Positions 16,808 to 24,937 of a DNA stretch of 64,000 bases are shown one piece after another. Source of the DNA: Acidobacteriota bacterium (GTDB lineage: Bacteria; Acidobacteriota; Terriglobia; Acidiferrales; UBA7541); contig JAJPIE010000043.1 in NCBI GenBank assembly GCA_021324935.1, positions 16,263 to 80,262 on the forward strand, given 5' to 3'. The translations under genes were made by a program, and so were the position numbers. Position 1 is the stretch's first letter, and every line of letters starts with the position of its first letter. Below the pieces are notes generated by a model. The model was not told where the DNA came from. It did not search any database and saw nothing but the letters and a program-made list of their open reading frames with translations.

Positions 16808-19800
16808 ATGAACAGCTCATGCCGTAGCCTGCGCGTGCTTATGCTGGCGATGTTAGTGCTTGCCCTTCTTGTGGGAGATTCCACCGTCGCTCAAACCTTC
16901 CGCGGCACGATCCTTGGCACCGTCACCGATTCATCGGGAGCCGCCGTTCCCGGCGCCACAGTAACCATCAAAAATTTGGATACGGGCCTGACCCGTACGG
17001 TAGCGACGCAGGAGGATGGAAGTTACTCCGCGCCGGAATTGCCGATCGGCAATTACAGCGTTTCGGTCGAAAAGGCGGGTTTCAAGATCGGCGTCGTGTC
17101 TGGCGTGAAGGTTGAGGTTTCCAAGGAAAGCCGGGTCGACGTTTCGCTCCAGCCCGGCCAGTTGGCGCAGACCGTCGAGGTGCAGGGCGAAGCGCTGCCG
17201 ATGGTGGAATCGACGTCGGATACGCTGGGCGGCATAGTGGATGCAAAAGTAGCGACGTCGCTGCCCGTCAACGGCCGCGACTACCAGAAACTGATTTACC
17301 TGGTCCCCGGCGTGACCGGCTCCCCCGACCAGATCACGGATTCCCCGGGTTCCTTCGGCATCTTCTCCGTGAACGGCGCGCGCGGCCGCGCCAACAACTT
17401 CCTGCTGGACGGCACGGACATGAACGACGGCTACCGCAACGACCCGGCCATCAACGAAGCCGGCACGTACGGCACGCCGGCGACCATCCTGCCAGTGGAA
17501 GCGATCGCGGAATTGCACGTGGCCTCGAACTTCGAGGCGGAATATGGGCGCAGCGCCGGCGGCGTCATCAACGTGGTGACCAAGAGCGGCACGAACCAGA
17601 TACACGGTTCGGCGTTTGAGTTCTTCCGGAACGACGCTTTCGACGCCCGCAACTATTTCAATCCCACCAGCCAGCAGCAGCAACCCTTCCACAACAACCA
17701 GTTTGGCGCTTCGCTCGGCGGGCCCCTCGTCAAGGACAAGACCTTTTTCTTCACCGACTACGAAGCCGTCCGCGAGACCGGAAAGCTCAGCTACACCACA
17801 TTGGTGCCGACCGCGCAGGAAATTGCCATTGCGACCTTAAACATCCCCACGGGATCGGTAAATCCCGTGGTGGCCAAGCTCCTGGCGCTCAATCCGTGGC
17901 CCACCGCGAACATTCCGTCGGCCACCGCGGTGCCATTTTCCGGGATCAACAACGTCTTTGTGGCCACGCCCTTCTCGAACCGAGTGGACAACGGCATTAT
18001 CAAGATCGATCACAACTTCAATAAAGATAACCTGCTGACCGGCCGCTATTACATTGGCGACAGCGACCAGAGTTTTCCGCTTGGCCTGGTGGGGGGCAGC
18101 CTTTTGCCGGGCTACAACGTAACCACCCCAACCCGAGTTCAGATGATCGCGCTTTCTTACGTCAGTGTGCTTTCCCCCAGCGTGGTCAATGAAGCCCGCC
18201 TGGGATGGAACCGCTTCGCGGAGGGTTTCTTCCCGCAGGATCGCAGCTTCGATCCGAGCACGGCGATCGGCCTGGACACGGGAGTTTCCGCTTACAACTT
18301 TGGTCTCCCCAGAATGAATGTGGGACCTTACGCGCAAATCGGCGCGAACTACACGGTGCCGCGCCAGCGCGTGGACACCAACTGGCATTACATCGACGGA
18401 ATTTCCTGGAAGCACGGAAAGCACGACATGAAGTTCGGTTACGAATTTCGCCGGACATCCATTTCGCAAATCTTGAACATCGACTTCCGCGGGAAACTCT
18501 CGTTCAGCGGCACGGCCGCAGCCAATTCCCCGTGCGCGGGGGTTGCCGCGCTGGGCGGATCGCCCAGCGAATGCGAGGCATTGTCCCTCTTCCTGGCCGG
18601 CACGCCGACCGGCGGCAGCATTGCGCAGGGGAACACCAACCGGAATACCTTCGAAAATTCGCACGCGCTCTACGCACAGGACAGTTGGCGCCTGACCCGG
18701 ACCTTCACCTTGAACCTCGGCCTGCGCTACGACTATTACGGCCTGATCCAGGACAAGCAGGGCAATTTCACCAACGTGCTCCTGGATCCCGCCACGGGAA
18801 TCGGCACCGGCGTGCTCACAGGTTCTGGCCGCCTCTATCAGCCGGACTACAACAACCTTGCTCCTCGCGTCAGCATTGCGTGGGACGTTTTCGGCAACCA
18901 GAAAACTGTCGTGCGGGCGGGCTACGGCATTTTCTATGACGCCTTTTCGCAAGACGCCTTCATCGGCCAGGCTCCCTATAACAGCAACTTCGACCCCGGC
19001 AGCGCCTACTCGGGCTTCGGGCCGAATCCGATCAGTTTCTCGTCGCCAAGCGGCGCCGCGTTCCAGGCCGGCAGCCCGGTGTTCGGCAGCTTTTCCCCGA
19101 TGCCAGACGCCTTTGCCGTGAATCCCAATCTGCGCACGCCCTATATGCAAAACTTTAACCTGAACCTGCAGCAGCAACTGGCCCGGAAAATGGTGCTCCA
19201 GTTGGGGTACGTCGGCTCGAACGGTCACAAGCTCTTGCAGACGGTGGATGCGAACATGCCGACACAGGCGCAAATCACCGCCGCGGACTGCGCGGGGCAA
19301 CCGCTGCCAGCTCCCGGCCAGCCTTGTCTCGGTGGAACCATTCTGGATTACGGGGTGCCGCGCTACTACACCGTTACGAACATCCCCGTCAGCCCCTACT
19401 ATCTCAATTATCTGGAAAGCTCGGCGAACTCGAACTACAACGCGCTACAAACCAGTTTCCGGATTGACGATTGGCATGGCCTGACCTCCACGGTCAACTA
19501 CACATGGTCGCACTCCATCGACGATGCCAGCGACGTCTGGGAATATGTGCCGAATGCTTCGACGCCGGACCAGACCTACGCGGCCCATGCCAACAAGGGC
19601 AATTCCAATTTTGACGTGCGCAACCGCTTCGTTTGGAACTTCATTTACCAGATTCCCGATGCCAAGGACAGCAAGTACAAGCTGCTCCGCAATGGCTGGG
19701 GAGTGAACGGCATCTTTACCATGCAGTCGGGCCAGCCCTTCCAGTTCAACTTCAATTTCGAGGACGATTTCAGCGGCAGCGGCAGCGGCTACGGCGTGCC

Positions 19801-20266
19801 GGATCGCATTCCGGGAGTCGCCATCCATTACAACCAGAACGACCCGAACAATTTCATCAACCTGAACGCGTTTGCTGTGCCGTGCACGCCGATTGCTTCC
19901 GGATTCAACGGAACGGCGGCAAGGTGCCTGCCGGGAACCCGCCACTACGGCAATCTGGGCCGCAATTCCCTGATTGGTCCGCATTTCCGTCAATTCGACT
20001 TCTCCCTCTTCAAGAACACCTCGATTACCGAGCGTCTGAAGATGGAGTTGCGGTTTGAAGCGTACAACATCCTCAACCATCCGAATTTTGCCAACCCGTA
20101 CCTGCCCTTCTTCATCGCCGACCCGCTGGTGAACGGTTCCACGCCAGCCGGAACCGGCGTGGGACATTACGCGTTGACCTCCACGCCGGACGTCGGGATC
20201 GGCTATCCGTTCCTGGGCAGTGGCGGTCCGCGCAATTTGCAGATCGCGGCGAAGTTCACTTTCTGA
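16808..20266 (+). CDS. Oar-like TonB-dependent outer-membrane receptor
   Basis: This 1152-residue protein starts with a signal peptide (MLAMLVLALLVGDSTVAQ). A carboxypeptidase-regulatory-like domain follows (GTILGTVTDSSGAAVPGATV at about 30-50, up to about 115). Next is a plug domain (VNGRDYQKLIYLVPG, SVNGARGRANNFLLDGTDMN, EFEAEYGRSAGGVINVVTKSG-like segment), then a very long beta-barrel ending in the typical aromatic terminus KFTF. Oar-type receptors are abundant in acidobacteria and are thought to take up large substrates, often glycans or peptides, with energy from TonB/ExbBD. It is a single gene with AAGGAG seven bases upstream of ATG and a strong hairpin after the stop. Confidence 0.93.
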   Translation: MNSSCRSLRVLMLAMLVLALLVGDSTVAQTFRGTILGTVTDSSGAAVPGATVTIKNLDTGLTRTVATQEDGSYSAPELPIGNYSVSVEKAGFKIGVVSGVKVEVSKESRVDVSLQPGQLAQTVEVQGEALPMVESTSDTLGGIVDAKVATSLPVNGRDYQKLIYLVPGVTGSPDQITDSPGSFGIFSVNGARGRANNFLLDGTDMNDGYRNDPAINEAGTYGTPATILPVEAIAELHVASNFEAEYGRSAGGVINVVTKSGTNQIHGSAFEFFRNDAFDARNYFNPTSQQQQPFHNNQFGASLGGPLVKDKTFFFTDYEAVRETGKLSYTTLVPTAQEIAIATLNIPTGSVNPVVAKLLALNPWPTANIPSATAVPFSGINNVFVATPFSNRVDNGIIKIDHNFNKDNLLTGRYYIGDSDQSFPLGLVGGSLLPGYNVTTPTRVQMIALSYVSVLSPSVVNEARLGWNRFAEGFFPQDRSFDPSTAIGLDTGVSAYNFGLPRMNVGPYAQIGANYTVPRQRVDTNWHYIDGISWKHGKHDMKFGYEFRRTSISQILNIDFRGKLSFSGTAAANSPCAGVAALGGSPSECEALSLFLAGTPTGGSIAQGNTNRNTFENSHALYAQDSWRLTRTFTLNLGLRYDYYGLIQDKQGNFTNVLLDPATGIGTGVLTGSGRLYQPDYNNLAPRVSIAWDVFGNQKTVVRAGYGIFYDAFSQDAFIGQAPYNSNFDPGSAYSGFGPNPISFSSPSGAAFQAGSPVFGSFSPMPDAFAVNPNLRTPYMQNFNLNLQQQLARKMVLQLGYVGSNGHKLLQTVDANMPTQAQITAADCAGQPLPAPGQPCLGGTILDYGVPRYYTVTNIPVSPYYLNYLESSANSNYNALQTSFRIDDWHGLTSTVNYTWSHSIDDASDVWEYVPNASTPDQTYAAHANKGNSNFDVRNRFVWNFIYQIPDAKDSKYKLLRNGWGVNGIFTMQSGQPFQFNFNFEDDFSGSGSGYGVPDRIPGVAIHYNQNDPNNFINLNAFAVPCTPIASGFNGTAARCLPGTRHYGNLGRNSLIGPHFRQFDFSLFKNTSITERLKMELRFEAYNILNHPNFANPYLPFFIADPLVNGSTPAGTGVGHYALTSTPDVGIGYPFLGSGGPRNLQIAAKFTF

Positions 20267-20290
20267 CCTTTTCCGTTTGTCTGGCACTTG

Positions 20291-20325
20291 CCGAAGGCCC
20301 CGGTCGCCCAGCCCGGGGCCTTCGG
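20291..20325 (+). terminator. Terminator hairpin after the TonB-dependent receptor
   Basis: A perfect 13-base stem CCGAAGGCCCCGG (20291-20303) pairs with 20313-20325 across a 9-base loop, 25 bases after the receptor stop. Only a short GTTT follows, so it is an intrinsic terminator without a good T tract. Confidence 0.7.
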
Positions 20326-20413
20326 CGTTTGAGGGCTTCGCCGAATGCGAGAACGATTCAGGCAACATAATTCGCCATGAGATGGCATGTTTGCGAAAAA
20401 ACATGCAATTTTC

Positions 20414-20466
20414 GTATGTGTGGCAAACAAAGGGGTTATTGGACGCCTGTTTGTATGTGTGGCAAA
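20414..20466 (+). repeat. 14-base direct repeat upstream of the ECF sigma gene
   Basis: GTATGTGTGGCAAA occurs at 20414-20427 and again at 20453-20466, a 39-base period (close to four helical turns). A nearby GCATGTTTGCG...ACATGC inverted motif lies just before. The helical phasing would suit a regulator binding on one DNA face, but this is only suggestive. Confidence 0.5.
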
Positions 20467-20654
20467 TAGAAGACTTATAAGCGCCATCCCATTTCGCTAC
20501 TCGGCATTCTGTTCTGCGAGCCGCAAGTTGAGCGGCCCGTGGCACCTGGTGTTTTCCCTTGCTCCCCGAGCGTCGTCCCGTTCACGCCCATTCGCCCCTG
20601 GCATGGTTCATAGCAACTTGTGATAGTTTTCTCCTGCCTGCTGCGTACAAGGTT

Positions 20655-21263
20655 ATGGAACCGCTGAGACCAGGGCGAATGAGCGCACCGGGAAAAACGG
20701 AGCCAACGGAGCTAATCGCTCGGGCCCGGACTGGGGATACCCAGGCTTGGGGCGATCTTTACCGGGAATTTGCCCCGGCGATCTTCCGCTTTTGCCGGCG
20801 GGCGATGCCCACACGAGAGGACGCGGAAGACGCCACGATGGAGATTTTCATGAAACTGCGCGACAAGCTGGTGCAATACGATCCATCGCGCTCTTTCACC
20901 GCCTGGCTTTACAAAATCGCCGCCAACCATTGCTGGGACATGCTGCGCCGCAAGAAAGCCCGCCACGACAAGGACACCGACGACATCGACGAAGTGGCCC
21001 TGGAATGTCCCGAGCCGAACCAACTGGAAAAACTGATCGAAGAGCGCACCGGGGAGGAAGTGCGCCGCGCGCTGGACAAGCTGGGCCTGCGCGCGCGGAT
21101 GGCGCTGGTGATGCGCTACTACTCGGACATGAGCTACGACGAAATTGCGGAGGGCCTCGGCGTCCGCAGGCAGTTCGTGGGCGTGGTGCTGCTGCGTGCG
21201 CGCCACGAATTGCGGCAGGCGCTGGGTGAAAGCAGCGCCCTGGCCGTGGGAGGAACCCGGTGA
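20655..21263 (+). CDS. ECF-type RNA polymerase sigma factor
   Basis: A sigma-70 family protein of about 202 residues with region 2 (FRFCRRAMPTREDAEDATMEI, SFTAWLYKIAANHCWDMLRR) and region 4 (RMALVMRYYSDMSYDEIAEGL, then VVLLRARHEL). No region 1 or 3 is present, so it is an ECF sigma. The start could be ATG 20655 or ATG 20679; neither has an ideal Shine-Dalgarno. Its stop overlaps the GTG of the next gene by 4 bases (GTGA), and that gene encodes a zinc-finger anti-sigma fused to a membrane protein, so the pair forms a coupled sigma/anti-sigma switch. Confidence 0.92.
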   Translation: MEPLRPGRMSAPGKTEPTELIARARTGDTQAWGDLYREFAPAIFRFCRRAMPTREDAEDATMEIFMKLRDKLVQYDPSRSFTAWLYKIAANHCWDMLRRKKARHDKDTDDIDEVALECPEPNQLEKLIEERTGEEVRRALDKLGLRARMALVMRYYSDMSYDEIAEGLGVRRQFVGVVLLRARHELRQALGESSALAVGGTR

Positions 21264-22966
21264 GCGAACCCGATCTCGACAAAAACAAGCGCCTCGGCGA
21301 AAAGTGCATCGATGAAATGACCCTGCTCCTTTATGTCGAGCGCCAATTGGACCGTGAAACCGCGCAGGGCGTGTCTCTCCACACGCAGACCTGCACCCGC
21401 TGCCTGAACCTGCTGCGCGTTCTCGACCGCGAATCCCGCCTGCTGACCCGCTCGATGCTCGAATCAGACGAACCCCTCCCCGCGCGAATCGCGGAATTTC
21501 AAGCGCGGGTGAAGCCCGGCATGCAATGGATTTGGGGCGTGGTGTTTGGCCTTGCGGTTCTGGGCGTCTACGCCTTGTACACCGGATACATCGAGCCGTG
21601 GCAACGCCAGTTTGAACAGGCGGGTTTCGGCGGAAGCGATCTGCTGAGCCTGGTGGTGTTTCAGGGCGCATTCTGGAAAGGATGGCAATCCATGTTCACC
21701 TTATTCGAAGTTCTTGCTGTCATGATCATGGCCGGCTTCGGGCTGTTCGCGTTCCGGCGCTATTTCCGGCGCGGCTCGGCCATGGCGGTTGTGCTGGCCA
21801 GCCTAAGCCTGCTGCTGATGATGACGGCAGCGCCGGCTTCGGCGGCGGAATTTCGCAAGGGCGACAACGTGACCATCGGCAAGGACCAGGTGATCAAGGG
21901 CGACCTCTTCATCACCGGCGAACACGTGCGCATCGAAGGCGAAGTCGACGGCGACGTCTACGCCTTCGCCCAGCAACTCGACGTTTCCGGCCACATCAAC
22001 GGCGACCTGATCGCGTTTGCGCAGAGCGAGCGGGTCAGCGGCGTGATTGACGGCAACCTCCGGTCCATGGCCAACAACCTGACGATTTCCGGAACGGTCG
22101 ACCGCAGCGGATCGATTTGGGTGCAGACCCTGGAGCTCGATTCCAACGGGAAGATCGGCCGCAGCCTGACCGCCGGAGGACAATCGCTGACCGTGGACGG
22201 AAAAATCGCGCGCGACTTCCTAAGCTTCTCCGAAATCACCACCATTTCCGGATTGGTAGGAGGCTCGTTCAAGGGGCATGGCAAGTCGCTCTCGATCGCC
22301 TCCGGCGCGGAAATTGACGGCAAGACGGTGTTTGAAGGGCAACAGCCGCCCAGCGTTTCCTCGGAAACGAAACTCGCCTCGCAGCCGGAGTTCACCAAGG
22401 TGCAGCATCACGCCGAGGAGCGCGGCAGCGGCTATTACGTGTGGCGGGTGATTTGGACCGGGGCGTTCCTGGTGTTTGGCCTGGTGCTGGCCGGCCTGAT
22501 GCCGAAATTCGCGGCGGAAACCGTGGAATCGGCGGGGCAGATCGGCGCGTCGTTCGGGCTTGGCGTGCTGGTGTTCTTCGGCGTGTTCATCGCTTCGCTG
22601 ATCGCCTGCATCACGATTGTCGGGCTGCTGGTGGGAATCTCGTCGCTGATGCTCTGGTTCGTGATGCTGTTCGCCGCGGAAGTGGTGGTGGGCGGCATCG
22701 TGGGGCACTGGATCATGGGCCACACCGAGGAGTTCTGGCCGTTCTTCCTGCGCGTGCTCGTGGGCGTGGTCGCGGTGCGCATCGTCACCAGCCTGCCGTT
22801 CATCGGCTTCTGGGCCGGATTGGCCGTGGCGGTGTGGGGCATGGGGGCGATTTCACTGGCGCTCTATCGCCGCCTGCAGCCATCGCTGGCGCCAAACATT
22901 CCGTCGGTGCCAATGCCTCCGATGAATTCGCCGCTGCCGCCGCACACCACTGTCGGCGGGGTTTAA
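21260..22966 (+). CDS. Zinc-finger anti-sigma / bactofilin-like membrane fusion protein
   Basis: This 568-residue protein begins with an anti-sigma zinc-finger module (about 15-55) with the HxxxCxxC signature in LHTQTCTRCLNLL. Transmembrane helices follow near 92-110 and 140-160, plus an internal hydrophobic segment (VLASLSLLLMMTAAPASAAE). A bactofilin-like/polymer-forming beta-helix region spans about 195-350, with repeats such as GDLFITGEHVRIEGEVDGDVYAFAQ in sliding units (GHINGDLIAFAQ, GVIDGNLRSMAN, GKIGRSLTAGG). Four more membrane helices complete the C-terminus. I infer a sensor that holds the upstream sigma at the membrane and reads the state of the polymer or envelope. Its GTG start overlaps the sigma stop. 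Confidence 0.8.
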   Translation: MSEPDLDKNKRLGEKCIDEMTLLLYVERQLDRETAQGVSLHTQTCTRCLNLLRVLDRESRLLTRSMLESDEPLPARIAEFQARVKPGMQWIWGVVFGLAVLGVYALYTGYIEPWQRQFEQAGFGGSDLLSLVVFQGAFWKGWQSMFTLFEVLAVMIMAGFGLFAFRRYFRRGSAMAVVLASLSLLLMMTAAPASAAEFRKGDNVTIGKDQVIKGDLFITGEHVRIEGEVDGDVYAFAQQLDVSGHINGDLIAFAQSERVSGVIDGNLRSMANNLTISGTVDRSGSIWVQTLELDSNGKIGRSLTAGGQSLTVDGKIARDFLSFSEITTISGLVGGSFKGHGKSLSIASGAEIDGKTVFEGQQPPSVSSETKLASQPEFTKVQHHAEERGSGYYVWRVIWTGAFLVFGLVLAGLMPKFAAETVESAGQIGASFGLGVLVFFGVFIASLIACITIVGLLVGISSLMLWFVMLFAAEVVVGGIVGHWIMGHTEEFWPFFLRVLVGVVAVRIVTSLPFIGFWAGLAVAVWGMGAISLALYRRLQPSLAPNIPSVPMPPMNSPLPPHTTVGGV

Positions 22967-22972
22967 TCTGGT

Positions 22973-23211
22973 GTGCGGCGGCTTGACGCCGCTCTTAAGC
23001 TCACAACCATAGTTCCAAGCCGTTAACGTTGGACACCCAAATGCCCTCGCGCTCGGAGGCTCGGCGAGTTGAGCTGTAGCTCGCCCCTACAGGGGCGAGG
23101 CATTTCCTTGCATGATCCCAGCCTTGCCGACTGAGGAGTCCTTGCTGGTTCCGGGGAAACCCTCAGGCCTGAAAGGCCTGAGCTACAATGCGCGGCATCA
23201 AGCCGCCGCAC
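22973..23211. repeat. MITE-like element with 20-base terminal inverted repeats
   Basis: The left end (22973-22992, GTGCGGCGGCTTGACGCCGC) and the reverse complement of the right end (23192-23211) match at 19 of 20 bases. Inside are two strong hairpins: CTCGCCCCT/AGGGGCGAG (23080-23099) and CTCAGGCCT/AGGCCTGAG (23162-23182). No protein is encoded. It fills the 308-base gap between two convergent genes, together with the terminator that follows. Confidence 0.7.
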
Positions 23212-23214
23212 TCC

Positions 23215-23249
23215 AAAAAAGAACGGGCCCCGGAACTTCCGGGGCCCGT
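23215..23249 (-). terminator. Intrinsic terminator of the DUF4382-type lipoprotein gene
   Basis: On the minus strand a 13-base palindromic stem (ACGGGCCCCGGAA / TTCCGGGGCCCGT, 23249-23223) is followed by TTC and six Ts (23220-23215). This is a canonical rho-independent terminator, 26 bases past the lipoprotein stop. Confidence 0.85.
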
Positions 23250-23274
23250 GGCCTTTGCGGAGGCGGGAAAAAAC

Positions 23275-24777
23275 TCAGTTCTTACGGACTTTTGCGGCAG
23301 TAAAGGACGGTGATACGCCAGTGCCAAAATACAGCGCCCTGATTGAGACGTTATCGCCCTGGCTGATTGAGCTGGTGCTGGAATATCCGTCCAGGTAAGT
23401 GCTCGGAGTGCCCGTGCCGAACTGCACCTGGACGGGCGTCGTAAGTCCAAAAAACAGCGGAAGGGATTGCATGCTGAAAAACGGGGAAGGCTGTGCGGAA
23501 ACGTTGCCAGCGACGCGGGTAAAGCGGAGCGCGACGGCATCGACGGTGGCGCTCGCCGCAGTCGTGCTGCTGGAGCGGGCTGTAAAGGATTTCACACGAA
23601 GCATGACCGTCTGTCCGGGCAGGATATCGCTTGCCTGGGTGCTGCCATTCGTGAACGCGGTGGCCTCCACAGGCAGCCCCTTGCTGTCCACTACGAATGG
23701 CAGCACGTTGCTAAGGGTCACATTGACCGGATCGCCGAGATTCACTTTGCCCGAAATCACGCTGCCACTGTTGGCGGCAAGGTAATCGTTAGTAACAATC
23801 TGAAACTGTGTTGTGGAAGTATTCAGCGTGGTGACGATGCCTTCGATCAGGTCGACGCTAGTGGGTGTGAGGGCGTCGTAGGTCAGCAGCGTCGAGGACC
23901 CGTTGGCATTGACTGTGGCATCGAGGCTGGCCACCTGGCCGACGGCCGGGATACTAGGGCAAGTCTGGCCCGAATTGACGATCAAGCAACTGGAAGAGAC
24001 CAGCGTGGAACCGTTAATTACGGAAGTGACGGGGCCGCGCGTGGCCGTTTGAATGGTTACCGACGAGCTGCTGGCTGCGGTGACCACGCCGGTTACGTCA
24101 TCCAGGTAGTCCTGCTGGCCTGAAGAGAGGGTCGAGCTCGAAGGCGGCAAAGAAATTGTGCTGAGGACGTTCGCGGCGGTCAGGTTGAGGCCAGTCACCG
24201 CTTGTGTCGCGGCGTTCACGGTCATGGCGTTGTTGAAGTTGATCACGATGCGCAATCCGGCCTGCTGATTGCTTCCGAGGGTTAGCGAAAAATTCGGGAC
24301 AGTCGGAGTGGTAAAACTCTTGGAAAACTGCGCCACGCTGCCGGGATTGCAACCCGGCGTGCCTGTTGTGGCGGCGCAATAGGTGGCCACGGCGCTGGCA
24401 TTGACGCTGAGGCCGTTATACGTGCCGGTGGGAACGCTCGCCACCGATTGGCCCAGATAAGCCGAATCGCTTTGCAACTTGATCATGTCCACGGCATAGG
24501 TGGAATTATTCAGCGGAATCGTGACGTCGCTGCCGCCGCTGGAAGGGGTCAACGAAATGGAATTGACTACCACGGCAAAAGAAAGAAGAGAAGTGCCGGG
24601 AGGAGGAGTGAACGGCTGTGCGGCGAGCATAACGTTCAGCGAGGCGTTGCTGCCCCCGCCCCCGCCGCCCCCGCCGCAGTTTACTTTACACGTGTCGCCC
24701 ACGCCGCTGCAGGAGGACAGAGAGAGTGAGAGGACGGCGGCAACCGCAATTGCCAGGACGCGCTGTTTTGAGTTCAT
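23275..24777 (-). CDS. DUF4382-type exported lipoprotein
   Basis: The ATG at 24777 gives a 500-residue lipoprotein: signal MNSKQRVLAIAVAAVLSLSL with lipobox LSSC, then an eight-glycine linker after CKVNC. An N-terminal DUF4382-like domain (LLSFAVVVNSISLTPSSGG, TYAVDMIKLQSDSAYLG, VPTGTYNGLSVNASA) precedes repeated DUF5666-like beta domains (DYLDDVTGVVTAASSSSVTIQT, IEGIVTTLNTSTTQFQIVTND). The protein is Ser/Thr/Val-rich and low in charge, as usual for surface proteins. It is probably anchored in the outer membrane. Function is unknown. The gene is monocistronic with its own terminator and is divergent from the DinG gene. Confidence 0.82.
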   Translation of the reverse strand: MNSKQRVLAIAVAAVLSLSLSSCSGVGDTCKVNCGGGGGGGGSNASLNVMLAAQPFTPPPGTSLLSFAVVVNSISLTPSSGGSDVTIPLNNSTYAVDMIKLQSDSAYLGQSVASVPTGTYNGLSVNASAVATYCAATTGTPGCNPGSVAQFSKSFTTPTVPNFSLTLGSNQQAGLRIVINFNNAMTVNAATQAVTGLNLTAANVLSTISLPPSSSTLSSGQQDYLDDVTGVVTAASSSSVTIQTATRGPVTSVINGSTLVSSSCLIVNSGQTCPSIPAVGQVASLDATVNANGSSTLLTYDALTPTSVDLIEGIVTTLNTSTTQFQIVTNDYLAANSGSVISGKVNLGDPVNVTLSNVLPFVVDSKGLPVEATAFTNGSTQASDILPGQTVMLRVKSFTARSSSTTAASATVDAVALRFTRVAGNVSAQPSPFFSMQSLPLFFGLTTPVQVQFGTGTPSTYLDGYSSTSSISQGDNVSIRALYFGTGVSPSFTAAKVRKN

Positions 24778-24937
24778 GCCGAATACCCCATGAAAAAATT
24801 GAACGCCACGCCTGGTGGCCAAGGGCAGCTGGAAATTCCCCACCCCACTCTAACCCGGCGCGGCGTTGTACATGGGGCATAATGCAACGAGTTGCCCTAC
24901 TGTTAACGGCAGCACCGCGAAGAGGGCCCGCTTGCGG

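Larger units (their letters stand above)
20267..20654. other. Intergenic region with terminator and repeated motif
   Basis: This 388-base stretch between the receptor and the sigma factor has no credible gene. It contains the terminator hairpin at 20291-20325 and an AT-richer segment at 20370-20480 that stands out from its GC-rich surroundings and carries the 14-base direct repeat listed separately. The sigma-factor promoter is probably here, but I cannot name its boxes with confidence. Confidence 0.6.

Noticed and set aside
20291..20480. A CRISPR-like array suggested by repeats after the TonB receptor
   Set aside because: Only two copies of a 14-base motif with no repeat-spacer periodicity and no cas genes.
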